Shown: piece after piece, positions 32,043 to 39,971 of the stretch
Position numbering within the stretch: the stretch's first letter is position 1
Layout: the number at the start of each line of letters is the position of its first letter
Source of the DNA: JACPYF01 sp947085525
GTDB lineage: Bacteria > Patescibacteriota > Saccharimonadia > Saccharimonadales > Saccharimonadaceae
Length of the DNA: 64,000 bases
Assembly (NCBI GenBank): GCA_947085525.1
Contig: CAMTWU010000008.1
Span: forward strand, 61,613 to 125,612
Reading direction: 5' to 3'
Made by a program: the position numbers and the translations under genes
Notes under the pieces: model-generated
The model's input: only the letters and a program-made list of their open reading frames with translations
Database searches by the model: none
What the model was told of the DNA's origin: nothing

Positions 32043-33431
32043 TTATTTTGCCTTGACGGAACTAATGTCAGACTTCATGTAAAATGCACTTTCAGGCTTG
32101 CTGTCATGTTTGCCTTCTAGAATTTCTTTGAAACCTTTTACGGTGTCTTCTAGCTTGACGTATTCACCAGGCACGCCGGTGAATTGTTCAGCAACAAAGA
32201 ACGGCTGTGATAGGAAACGTTGGATACGTCGGGCACGACCAACAGTTTGTTTCTGTGCATCAGATAGTTCTTCCATACCTAGAATCGCGATGATGTCTTG
32301 CAAATCTTTGTATTCCTGCAAGACTCGTTGTACTTCACGAGCAACTTCGTAGTGTTCTTGGCCAACTATGTCTGGGTCTAGAATAGTCGAGTTGGAATCT
32401 AGCGGGTCAACCGCAGGATAAATACCAATTTCAGTTAACGCACGGTTCAAGGTAATAGTTGAATCTAGGTGAGCAAAAGTTGTTGCAGGTGCCGGGTCAG
32501 TAAGGTCATCCGCAGGCACATACACAGCTTGCACAGAGGTGACAGAACCTTTACGAGTTGATGTAATACGTTCCTGCAGTGATCCCATTTCTTGCTGCAA
32601 GTTTGGTTGATAACCAACAGCAGACGGCAAACGACCCAGTAGGGCAGACACTTCGGCACCAGCTTGGGTAAATCGGAAAATGTTGTCGATAAACATCAAT
32701 ACATCTTTACCTTCGTCACGGAAAGCCTCGGCCATAGTTAGCCCAGCCAGCGCCACACGCAGACGTGCTCCTGGTGGTTCATTCATTTGACCAAAGACTA
32801 GGCTAGTCTTGTCTAATACTCCTGCATCTTTCATCTCGTGGTACAAATCGTTACCTTCACGCGTACGTTCACCAACACCGGCAAAGACCGAGTTACCGCT
32901 GTGGAATTTTGCGATGTTGTTGATGAGTTCCTGAATAATAACAGTCTTACCAACACCAGCACCACCAAACAAACCGACTTTTCCGCCCTTTGCGATTGGT
33001 GCAATTAGGTCGATGACTTTGATACCGGTTTCTAGAACTTCAGTTTTACCTGATTGTTCAGATAATGGGGGAGCGCTGCGGTGAATTGGTGCAGTTTTAC
33101 CCTTTACGGCTGGCTTGTCATCGATTGGGTTACCGACAACATCAAACATACGACCCTGAGTTGCGGCGCCTACAGGCACGCTAATCGGTGCGCCAGTCGC
33201 AACTGCCTGCGCACCACGCTGCAAGCCATCAGTTGTTGCTAGGGCGATCGCACGAACGGTTGTGTCGCTAAGATGCTGTGCAACCTCTAATACCAACGTT
33301 CGTTTGTTATAGTCTATATGAACTGCGTCCAAGATTGCTGGCAAATGACCTTTTGGAAATTCCACATCAACCACCACACCCACAACCTGGATGACTTTAC
33401 CTGTTTTTTGTTTCACTGCTGTCTTTATCAT
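32043..33431 (-). CDS. atpD: ATP synthase beta subunit
   Basis: This 462-residue catalytic subunit has Walker A GGAGVGKTVIIQEL, GERTREGNDLYHEM, DVLMFIDNIFRFTQAG and PAVDPLDSNSTIL. It binds and makes ATP in the F1 head. Length is normal for bacteria. It overlaps the small unknown gene upstream by 4 bp. Confidence 0.98.
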   Translation of the reverse strand: MIKTAVKQKTGKVIQVVGVVVDVEFPKGHLPAILDAVHIDYNKRTLVLEVAQHLSDTTVRAIALATTDGLQRGAQAVATGAPISVPVGAATQGRMFDVVGNPIDDKPAVKGKTAPIHRSAPPLSEQSGKTEVLETGIKVIDLIAPIAKGGKVGLFGGAGVGKTVIIQELINNIAKFHSGNSVFAGVGERTREGNDLYHEMKDAGVLDKTSLVFGQMNEPPGARLRVALAGLTMAEAFRDEGKDVLMFIDNIFRFTQAGAEVSALLGRLPSAVGYQPNLQQEMGSLQERITSTRKGSVTSVQAVYVPADDLTDPAPATTFAHLDSTITLNRALTEIGIYPAVDPLDSNSTILDPDIVGQEHYEVAREVQRVLQEYKDLQDIIAILGMEELSDAQKQTVGRARRIQRFLSQPFFVAEQFTGVPGEYVKLEDTVKGFKEILEGKHDSKPESAFYMKSDISSVKAK

Positions 33432-33685
33432 ACTAAACCTCTTTCTTGTTCACTTGCTCGTCTCTCTGCTATATGTAATCGCATAGCCTGAACCGTGCTT
33501 AATGATATACCTAACCGAGCTTCTTTTCTTTCTCTTATACCTTCCATAAGATCCAAGGAATCCCAACACTCAAAATATGGTACGCCTTGTTCGCCCTGGC
33601 TAGCGTCGCGGGCAAAAGCTTCATTAAAGTAATGTTGTAATTCAGGAGTTAAGCTTGCTGACTCTTTACTTAGCATATTACTCAT
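33428..33685 (-). CDS. Extra small gene inside the ATP synthase operon
   Basis: This 85-residue protein is not part of the normal atp set. It is charged and helical (ELQHYFNEAFARDASQGEQG, then PYFECWDSLDLMEGIRERKEARLGISLSTVQAMRLHIAERRASEQERG), without membrane segment or known motif. It overlaps atpG upstream and atpD downstream by 4 bp each (ATGA type), so it is made together with the F1 subunits. It might regulate or help assemble F1. It could also be an insertion that kept the frame coupling. Confidence 0.75.
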   Translation of the reverse strand: MSNMLSKESASLTPELQHYFNEAFARDASQGEQGVPYFECWDSLDLMEGIRERKEARLGISLSTVQAMRLHIAERRASEQERGLV

Positions 33686-34551
33686 ACTTTCATCGCCTCA
33701 ACACCACCAGATATCTCTGCCAATTCTTGGGTGATATCTGCCTGACGCAATTTATTCATTTCTAATGTTAGATCATCGATTATATCCGTTGCATTGTCGG
33801 TCGCATTTTTCATCGCCATCATGCGCATACTATGTTCGCTGGCAACAGAGTCCAGAATCGCCTGAAATAGCTTAGCCTCGATCAAACGTATTGTGGCAGC
33901 CTCTAAAACTTCGGGTGCGCTCGGCTCGAAACTGGCCTGGGATAAATGTTCACTAATCTTAGTTTCCGTAAATCCAGCAGGTAGCAAAGGCAGGGTAGTG
34001 ACTTGTTGTGACAAGCTGTTGATGTATTTTGTATAGATTATTTCGACTGCGTCGACTTTTTTAGTGGCAAATTGTTCGACAATTGTATTCACGATTGCTT
34101 TTAATGCTGGACCAGTTGGTTCTTCGATCAGTTCGTTATAAACGCCAATAACATGGTCGTTCTTTAGACGTGTCGCTAATTGCGCGCCTTTTTTGCCGAT
34201 GGCAATTGCACTGGTTGTGATCTTCGCGCTGTCATCTTCCTTTAGTCGGTTGATATACTGCTTCAACACATTACTATTATAGGCTCCGGCCAAACCACGG
34301 TTACTAGTAATGACTATAACTATGCGGTTTTTTATTGTACGCTCGGCATATAACGGGTGAGTCTTTGTCTCACCGTCACGAGATAGACGAGTCAGCAGCT
34401 CTGATGCAGATTGTGCATAAGGGCCAGTGGCGCTAGCAGAATCTTGAGCACGACGCATTTTGCTAGCCGCAACTAACTGCATAGCTTTAGTAATCTGCTT
34501 GGTACTTTTGACCGAGCGTATTCGTCCTTTTAATTGACGAGTAGAGGCCAT
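33682..34551 (-). CDS. atpG: ATP synthase gamma subunit
   Basis: This 289-residue central-shaft subunit begins ASTRQLKGRIRSVKSTKQITKAMQLVAASKMRRAQ and ends with the matching helix EHSMRMMAMKNATDNATDIIDDLTLEMNKLRQADITQELAEI; together they form the coiled coil that turns in the F1 head. Rossmann-like middle with IVITSNRGLAGAYN. Three bases follow atpA. Confidence 0.97.
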   Translation of the reverse strand: MASTRQLKGRIRSVKSTKQITKAMQLVAASKMRRAQDSASATGPYAQSASELLTRLSRDGETKTHPLYAERTIKNRIVIVITSNRGLAGAYNSNVLKQYINRLKEDDSAKITTSAIAIGKKGAQLATRLKNDHVIGVYNELIEEPTGPALKAIVNTIVEQFATKKVDAVEIIYTKYINSLSQQVTTLPLLPAGFTETKISEHLSQASFEPSAPEVLEAATIRLIEAKLFQAILDSVASEHSMRMMAMKNATDNATDIIDDLTLEMNKLRQADITQELAEISGGVEAMKV

Positions 34552-34553
34552 AA

Positions 34554-36083
34554 TTACTCTTTAAAACCCTTCGCAACTTTTTCAGCTGTCTTCTTTATAG
34601 CTGTCAGTTGCTTTTCAGTTGGCTTGTCGCCTTTGTTGAGTTCACGCATGACTTCTTTGTGATGTGTCCATAGATCACTCAGTAGTGCCTCTTGGGCTTC
34701 TTTAACTTTACTGACAGCGACAGTTGCAAACGCACCGCTATCAATAGCTGTGATGCTAGAAACTTGCTCCCAAATACTCATCGGTTGGTATTGGTGCTGT
34801 TTCAACATTTCTGTTAGTCGTTGACCAACATCGATTTGCTTTTTGGTTTCGGCATCGAGGTCTGAACCAAACTGTACGAAACTGGCGAGCTCACGGAATT
34901 GTGACAAACCAAGCTTCAGGCTACCACTGACACTTTTCATAGCTTTTGTCTGGGCAGCGCTACCAACACGAGATACAGATAAACCTGCTGAAATCGCTGG
35001 GCGAATACCTTGGTAGAAAAGATCAGTTTCAAAGAAAATCTGACCGTCGGTAATAGAGATAACGTTTGTCGGAATATAGGCTGAAATATCACCAGCCTGA
35101 GTTTCGATAATAGGCAGAGCAGTCAAACTACCAGCACCTAATTTGTCAGATAATTTTGCGGAACGCTCCAATAGACGAGAGTGTAGGTAAAACACATCAC
35201 CAGGATACGCCTCACGACCCGGTGGACGACGTAGTAATAGGGACATTTGACGATAAGCAACCGCGTGTTTTGTCAGGTCATCGTAGACCATCAAGGCATG
35301 TTGTTTGTTGTCACGGAAGTATTCGCCCATAGCTGTTCCAGAATATGGCGCTAGGTACAGTAGTGACGCAGGGTCACTCGGACCAGTTGCAACGACAATA
35401 GTCTGCTCCATGACGCCTTCTTCTTTTAGTCTTTCGACTAGTTGACTGACTTTGCTGAGCTTTTGACCGATAGCCACATAGACGTTGACCACGCCAGTTT
35501 TTTGTTTAGCTTGGTTAACCATAGTGTCAACTGCAACGGCAGTTTTACCAGTTTGACGATCGCCAATGATGAGCTCTCGCTGGCCACGACCGATAGGGAA
35601 CATAGCGTCGATTGACATAATGCCTGTCATCAATGGTTCGTGGACTGATTTACGCGCCATAACCCCTGGTGCAGCATTCTCGTCTGGACCAGTCAGTTTT
35701 GTTTTGATAGCACCCAGTCCATCTAAAGGACGACCTAACGGGTCAACCACACGACCTAGTAGTTCTGGGCCAACAGGAACTTCCAGTGCTTTACCAGTCA
35801 AACGCACCTTTGCGCCAGCTTTGACTTCAGAGTCTTCGCCCAGCAGCACCGCACCAATTTCATCTTCGTTTAGGTTCAAGGCAAACGCTTCAACCTCACT
35901 CTTGTCAGTTTCGATCGCCAAGATCTCGCTATAACCAGCACCAGACAAACCATAGATCCAGGCCACACCGTCACCAACACGAGTCACAATACCAGTGTCT
36001 TGTAATGAACCGTCAACCTGCAAATCAGCAATTGCTGCCTTGAGATCTCGTGAAAGTTCGTTTACTGAAATTGTATCTGCCAT
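34554..36083 (-). CDS. atpA: ATP synthase alpha subunit
   Basis: This 509-residue non-catalytic nucleotide-binding subunit of F1 has Walker A GDRQTGKTAVAVD, LLRRPPGREAYPGDVFYLHSRLLERSAKL and the C-terminal helical domain. All usual blocks are present with no insertion. It sits 10 bp after atpH. Confidence 0.98.
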   Translation of the reverse strand: MADTISVNELSRDLKAAIADLQVDGSLQDTGIVTRVGDGVAWIYGLSGAGYSEILAIETDKSEVEAFALNLNEDEIGAVLLGEDSEVKAGAKVRLTGKALEVPVGPELLGRVVDPLGRPLDGLGAIKTKLTGPDENAAPGVMARKSVHEPLMTGIMSIDAMFPIGRGQRELIIGDRQTGKTAVAVDTMVNQAKQKTGVVNVYVAIGQKLSKVSQLVERLKEEGVMEQTIVVATGPSDPASLLYLAPYSGTAMGEYFRDNKQHALMVYDDLTKHAVAYRQMSLLLRRPPGREAYPGDVFYLHSRLLERSAKLSDKLGAGSLTALPIIETQAGDISAYIPTNVISITDGQIFFETDLFYQGIRPAISAGLSVSRVGSAAQTKAMKSVSGSLKLGLSQFRELASFVQFGSDLDAETKKQIDVGQRLTEMLKQHQYQPMSIWEQVSSITAIDSGAFATVAVSKVKEAQEALLSDLWTHHKEVMRELNKGDKPTEKQLTAIKKTAEKVAKGFKE

Positions 36084-36093
36084 GATTTCTCCT

Positions 36094-36483
36094 TTAGTTT
36101 CCTAATGCCTTTAATTGTTTGATGCTGGTTTTGACCGAACCGTCGTACTGCTTGCCAGCGCTGCTGACGATAACGCCGCCTAATAATTCCGAATCAGTTG
36201 TCTCGCTAATTTCTAGGTTACTGCCGACGATACCTAGCTTTTTAACTATCTGATTTTTTAGCTCATTTGTGAGTTCATGCATCGAGCTCATATGTACTGC
36301 GCTGTGACCATGGTCTTGCTGTAGGAATAGTTCGATATCTGCAATCAATAGATCAGTCTGACGGGTAGCTTTGGCCTCAAATAAATATGCAGCTAGATAT
36401 TGAGCAACCTTGCGGTTCTTTGCACCATCAGCTATCTGATTAGCCGCGTAGCGGGCGACTTGTCGGCGTGAGATATTGGTCAT
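36094..36483 (-). CDS. atpH: ATP synthase delta subunit
   Basis: This 129-residue peripheral-stalk subunit is shorter than the usual 170-180 residues. The N-terminal helical bundle is reduced, while the C-terminal part (LTNELKNQIVKKLGIVGSNLEISETTDSELLGGVIVSSAGKQYDGSVKTSIKQLKALG) is typical and includes the LLGGVIV...DGSV signature. It overlaps atpF by 4 bp. Confidence 0.9.
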   Translation of the reverse strand: MTNISRRQVARYAANQIADGAKNRKVAQYLAAYLFEAKATRQTDLLIADIELFLQQDHGHSAVHMSSMHELTNELKNQIVKKLGIVGSNLEISETTDSELLGGVIVSSAGKQYDGSVKTSIKQLKALGN

Positions 36484-37022
36484 ACTTCGATCTCCTCGAC
36501 AGATTTCTTGACAAGCTTTTTATCCTCGGTACTAGTAATCTTCTCGCGCACAACTTTTTCTGTCGCCATTGCGACTAGGTCAATTGTATCTTTGCGCAGC
36601 GCTTTACGTGCAGCTGCAATATCTTGTTGGACTTGTTCGTGTGCTTGATCTAGTACGCGCTGAGCTTTTGTTTTGGCCTTTTCCTCGGCAGCCTCGATAG
36701 TAGATGATGCTTCGTTCTTTGCTGTTGCCATGATATCGCTAGCCTGAGTCCTAGCCTCAACTAATAGCTTTTCGATCTCGGCTTGGCTCTTTTCGGCTTT
36801 TGTCTCGGCGTCTTTTGCGGCTTGCAGACCAGCTTCGATAGTTTTTTGACGTTCGTCCAAAGCTTTCGTCAGTGGGGGATAAGCGAATTTCTTTAGTACC
36901 CAAAACATGATCAAAAATGCGATAGTCTGCAAAATCAACAGTCGCCAGTCAATTCCTAGCACACCGAAAAGATCAGACTTTTCGGCTGTCTCTGCGGCTG
37001 CAAATGTATATAGACTATTCAT
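36480..37022 (-). CDS. atpF: ATP synthase b subunit
   Basis: This 180-residue protein has a short periplasmic-type start, one membrane helix (LLILQTIAFLIMFWVLKKF, about 28-46) and a long alanine- and lysine-rich coiled coil (about 55-165), ending in a delta-binding helix. It is the peripheral stalk of Fo. A single b gene is present, so a homodimer is expected. Confidence 0.93.
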   Translation of the reverse strand: MNSLYTFAAAETAEKSDLFGVLGIDWRLLILQTIAFLIMFWVLKKFAYPPLTKALDERQKTIEAGLQAAKDAETKAEKSQAEIEKLLVEARTQASDIMATAKNEASSTIEAAEEKAKTKAQRVLDQAHEQVQQDIAAARKALRKDTIDLVAMATEKVVREKITSTEDKKLVKKSVEEIEV

Positions 37023-37046
37023 AAACTAAAAATAAACTTACCTTTG

Positions 37047-37259
37047 TTAAATGAACTTTGCGATGATCGCAACGATGATGGCAATGATAGCCAACGCGTC
37101 TACGAATGAAATACCTAAGATCATGAGTGATCGTATTTCGCTAATTTTTTCTGGGTTACGACCGACTGCTTGTACAGCTGATCCTGCAACGATACCGACT
37201 CCTAAACCACATAGTCCAGCAGCGATAGCATAGGTCAAACCAAATGCTAATTGTTCCAT
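37047..37259 (-). CDS. atpE: ATP synthase c subunit (proteolipid)
   Basis: This 70-residue hairpin has a first helix with the GLGVGIVAG glycine motif, the polar loop RNPE (34-37) and a second helix carrying the ion-binding acid as Asp54 (ISFVDALAI). The residues around it lack the Ser/Thr next to the acid seen in sodium-type rings, so proton use is favoured. Asp in place of the commoner Glu is as in E. coli. Confidence 0.96.
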   Translation of the reverse strand: MEQLAFGLTYAIAAGLCGLGVGIVAGSAVQAVGRNPEKISEIRSLMILGISFVDALAIIAIIVAIIAKFI

Positions 37260-37294
37260 TTTCTTTTTCTCTCCTTAATCTTTTACTTTCATTA

Positions 37295-38110
37295 TTATAA
37301 CCTGGCAGTAGCCTCTTTGGTAGAGGTTTTTGAACTTTTTTCGTCATGCCCATGATGAGCAACGGCCAAACTAACAAATACTACTGTCAACATAAAGAAC
37401 ACATACGCTTGTATCGCACCCATAAATAGTTCAAATAACAAGAATACGGGTAGTGATAACGGCGCAAAATAACTAGACATAAATCCTACCATGACTAGCA
37501 AGACTTCACCCGCAAAAACGTTACCAAACAAACGAAGTGATAGGGCAGTACCCCTAGAAAACTCGGCTATAAACTCTAGTATTCCTTCGAAAGCACCTGT
37601 CGGATCTTTGATAGGGTTCTTTAGATAACGCTTGGCGTTGCCTAGTACTCCGTGTACACGAATAGCATATATCTGCGCCATTATCATACTGATGATCGCT
37701 AGCGCAAACGTCACATTCATATCAGATGGCAGCGGGCGAAAGAGCGGTGTACCATTATATGTCACCGACTCGCCTACGATGGGCAGCACGCCCAACCAAT
37801 AATTGATAATGATACAAAAGAATAAGGTTATTACTAGTGGCGCCAAGCGACGAGCGATGACTTTGTCAGGAATAACTTGCTCGACTGTGCCTAGCAACAT
37901 TTCATATATCCATTGCACGGCCACTACTAATTTGTTCATGCGACCACGACGGACTGAAAACGCAACATAAAACAACAGCCACAATACAATACTGTAGCCA
38001 ATCGCACCCATGATCATACTATTGGTCACCGGAATGCCATACACAACGAACAGCTCTTCGGCAGCCAGACTGATACGTGGACCTTCTGCGGCAAAGAAAG
38101 CTAGGTTCAT
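37295..38110 (-). CDS. atpB: ATP synthase a subunit
   Basis: This 271-residue Fo channel subunit has about six membrane helices. The essential arginine is in ALSLRLFGNVFAGEVLLVM, and the last helices contain ELFMGAIQAYVFFMLTVVFVSLA. It overlaps the AtpI-like gene by 4 bp. The tail GHDEKSSKTSTKEATARL is short and polar. Confidence 0.96.
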   Translation of the reverse strand: MNLAFFAAEGPRISLAAEELFVVYGIPVTNSMIMGAIGYSIVLWLLFYVAFSVRRGRMNKLVVAVQWIYEMLLGTVEQVIPDKVIARRLAPLVITLFFCIIINYWLGVLPIVGESVTYNGTPLFRPLPSDMNVTFALAIISMIMAQIYAIRVHGVLGNAKRYLKNPIKDPTGAFEGILEFIAEFSRGTALSLRLFGNVFAGEVLLVMVGFMSSYFAPLSLPVFLLFELFMGAIQAYVFFMLTVVFVSLAVAHHGHDEKSSKTSTKEATARL

Positions 38111-38349
38111 TTCTTATCTACACCTTTCATTTGTGCATAGATTAGCCCCAAACACACTACAACACCCAAAATAACGCCAGTCAGTGTGAATAATGGTTTT
38201 GTATCAAATGCACTGTCCGCCCATATGCCCAGCGCCAGTCCTAGTAGAGTAGGGACGAACATTCGCCAGGTAGTATCTGCGACCGTACCAAACAATACCA
38301 GCACATCACTAGCTTTCGGTGTCGTATCTTTTTTTGCTTTTCCACTCAT
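38107..38349 (-). CDS. AtpI/AtpZ-like membrane protein
   Basis: This 80-residue protein has two hydrophobic helices (about 30-50 and 54-74) with TTWRMFVPTLLGLALGIWADSAFDTKPLFTLTGVILGVVVCL, the typical pattern of the small proteins at the head of atp operons that help c-ring assembly or Mg2+/Ca2+ supply. It is the first gene of the operon. Confidence 0.82.
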   Translation of the reverse strand: MSGKAKKDTTPKASDVLVLFGTVADTTWRMFVPTLLGLALGIWADSAFDTKPLFTLTGVILGVVVCLGLIYAQMKGVDKK

Positions 38350-38362
38350 TTGACTACGGTTA

Positions 38363-38390
38363 ATTATAGCGGATTGTTCTAAGATGCCAA
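38363..38390 (-). promoter_or_regulatory. Promoter of the ATP synthase operon
   Basis: On the minus strand TTGGCA (38385-38390), 16 bases, TATAAT (38363-38368), 13 bases before the AtpI-like ATG. Confidence 0.6.
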
Positions 38391-38394
38391 AACT

Positions 38395-39138
38395 TTAGCT
38401 AAATTCTTTGATTTCTTTATCCCAACTTTGCCAGACATGTAATGGCTGACCAGCGTACAATCGACTCGCCAGCCGCACACGCTTACCTTGGTCGGTGATT
38501 CTTTCACCCACAACCTTATGAGTATGGCCTGTGAGAACGATCTTGTCGGTTACTGCAAAAGCTTTCTGTCTTTTAGATAATCTATGATCAGAATAGTCGA
38601 CCAGCTGCTTTGCTTCATTAAATGTACCTTTGACTTTCGCTAGGTCTTGTTTTTGCTTCTCCCAGCTTTTATAGGGTGTTAATCCAGCATGTATACCTAT
38701 AAATTCATCGGTTTCAACATACATTGCGGCCCTCGCTAGAATGTTCAAATGGCCTTTTTTCTGCATTTTCTTGATGATACTTTCAATCATTTTGGGTTTA
38801 GGTAACTTGGTATCAACGTCATATGAGCGAGCAAAAGATTGTAGCATTCCGTGCGACGTATCAAATGGTTTTGTAACATCCTGCACAAGTTGGCGCTTTT
38901 CTAAATCATGATGCACTAGGCCTGCCATAATATACATTTCCCAGTTACCCCAAGTTAGCTGAGCATCCACCTCGTCAGCGATATCCAGCACCCCTGCACT
39001 GTCCGGACCCCCGCCTATGCTATCGCCAAGTAGAACATAATCAATGTCTCCATATTCTTTGACTGCCTTTTCAAACACATCAGAGTGCCCATGAAGGTCA
39101 GCCATTACCACCATGGGTCTTTCGAGGTTGTTACTCAT
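38395..39138 (-). CDS. Calcineurin-like metallophosphoesterase
   Basis: This 247-residue protein has the motif set MADLHGH, YVLLGDSIGGG, WGNWEMY (GNHE variant with Trp in place of His), IHAG and VLTGHTHKV. These residues bind two metal ions in protein phosphatase/diadenosine tetraphosphatase relatives. Substrate unknown. The changed third motif may lower activity or alter specificity. It stands alone upstream of the atp operon. Confidence 0.88.
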   Translation of the reverse strand: MSNNLERPMVVMADLHGHSDVFEKAVKEYGDIDYVLLGDSIGGGPDSAGVLDIADEVDAQLTWGNWEMYIMAGLVHHDLEKRQLVQDVTKPFDTSHGMLQSFARSYDVDTKLPKPKMIESIIKKMQKKGHLNILARAAMYVETDEFIGIHAGLTPYKSWEKQKQDLAKVKGTFNEAKQLVDYSDHRLSKRQKAFAVTDKIVLTGHTHKVVGERITDQGKRVRLASRLYAGQPLHVWQSWDKEIKEFS

Positions 39139-39207
39139 TATTATCTATATTATAAAACTTTCAAATAAAAATGTACATAAAATAGACTTTAGTAGACCCG
39201 CCCGACA

Positions 39208-39384
39208 CTATCTCGGTTGCAGGTGAGCAATATACGAGTCGCTTGGGATGTCTATCACCTTATTTTCTGGTAGAGTGATAGCGTATTCCTCAAAAGTCTC
39301 AGCTAGCGATTTTAGTTCAAGTCCTTGCATTACATAAATAGCTTTCATTCCTGCATATAATGCCTCTGTAGTTTTGGTATTAAT
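39208..39384 (-). CDS. Mini-protein with probable ATT start
   Basis: On the minus strand AAGGAGAG is followed after six bases by ATT AAT ACC AAA ACT ... to a TAG at 39208-39210, coding 58 residues: INTKTTEALYAGMKAIYV, then MQGLELKSLAETFEEYAITL and PENKVIDIPSDSYIAHLQPR. The text is protein-like and the ribosome site is strong, but no ATG/GTG/TTG lies at the right spacing. The first in-frame ATG comes 12 codons later without a ribosome site. ATT starts are known for infC. Function unknown; TTEALYAGMKAIYVMQG resembles a small helical regulator. Confidence 0.55.
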   Translation of the reverse strand: MNTKTTEALYAGMKAIYVMQGLELKSLAETFEEYAITLPENKVIDIPSDSYIAHLQPR

Positions 39385-39460
39385 TTTAACTCTCCTTGTA
39401 TATTAATAAGGTTAGTTACCTATTACTTACAATTATACCAAAGTGAGATATAATGTAACC

Positions 39461-39727
39461 ATGAGCAATACAGTAACACCTCAAGTCACTATATATAGCA
39501 CCAGTTGGTGTGGCTTTTGTCATAGTCTCGAGCAGTATTTAGACCAAAAGAAAGTCTCGTACGTCACAAAAGACATCGAAAAAGACGAGTCTGCCTATAA
39601 TGAACTAATGGAAAAGATCGGTGGACGCGAGAACTTCCGCGGCGTACCAGTGAGTGATGTCAAAGGCGAAATCGTACTAGGTTTTGACCGCCCTAAAATC
39701 GATGCTGCTATAGCAAAAAACAACTAG
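39461..39727 (+). CDS. Glutaredoxin-like thiol oxidoreductase
   Basis: This 88-residue thioredoxin-fold protein begins VTIYSTSWCGFCHSLEQYLDQKKVSYVTKDIE with active site CGFC, then RGVPVSDVKGEIVLGFDRPKIDAAI (cis-Pro turn GVPV). The start ATG at 39461 is six bases after TATAAT (39449-39454), so the message is leaderless; an upstream in-frame ATG overlaps the -10. It lies just before the ribonucleotide reductase operon and is a natural electron donor for it. Confidence 0.9.
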   Translation: MSNTVTPQVTIYSTSWCGFCHSLEQYLDQKKVSYVTKDIEKDESAYNELMEKIGGRENFRGVPVSDVKGEIVLGFDRPKIDAAIAKNN

Positions 39728-39780
39728 TTTTACCCACTTTTATGAGGTCATGTCGTTGTAAATTCTAAAGCATAAAACCG

Positions 39781-39810
39781 TTGACAATAGCATATGTGGG
39801 GTATTACTAT
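39781..39810 (+). promoter_or_regulatory. Promoter of the ribonucleotide reductase operon
   Basis: TTGACA (39781-39786), 18 bases, TACTAT (39805-39810). The predicted leader is about 155 bases. Confidence 0.7.
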
Positions 39811-39819
39811 AGAACATAA

Positions 39820-39835
39820 GCACTAGATATAGTAT
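39820..39835. promoter_or_regulatory. NrdR-box-like palindrome
   Basis: GCACTAGATATAGTAT agrees with the NrdR consensus ACACWATATATWGTGT at 13 of 16 positions and lies just past the predicted transcript start. NrdR boxes usually come in pairs about 31 bp apart; the partner position upstream (about 39789-39804) matches only weakly. The nrdR gene is not in the window. Confidence 0.6.
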
Positions 39836-39843
39836 GTACCAAC

Positions 39844-39918
39844 CAGGCATTCATATCTTGCCTGAAGACACTAGGGGTAGGTCGTCTTCCACCACATGAA
39901 ACGGTAGTCGCTAGGCTA
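39844..39918 (+). promoter_or_regulatory. Hairpin series in the nrdA leader
   Basis: CAGGCA/TGCCTG (39844-39864) is directly joined to AAGAC/GTCTT (39865-39888), then GTAG/CTAC (39904-39918). The series precedes AGGAGGG and the GTG start. It may be a regulatory RNA element; no known riboswitch consensus is seen. Confidence 0.45.
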
Positions 39919-39971
39919 CTGGGAAAGAAACAGTGTGTGTTCAATACAAAAATAGTAGGAGGGAATAAAGC

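Noticed and set aside
37047..37259. Sodium-type ATP synthase c ring
   Set aside because: Asp54 is followed by Ala, without the Ser/Thr partner of sodium-binding rings.
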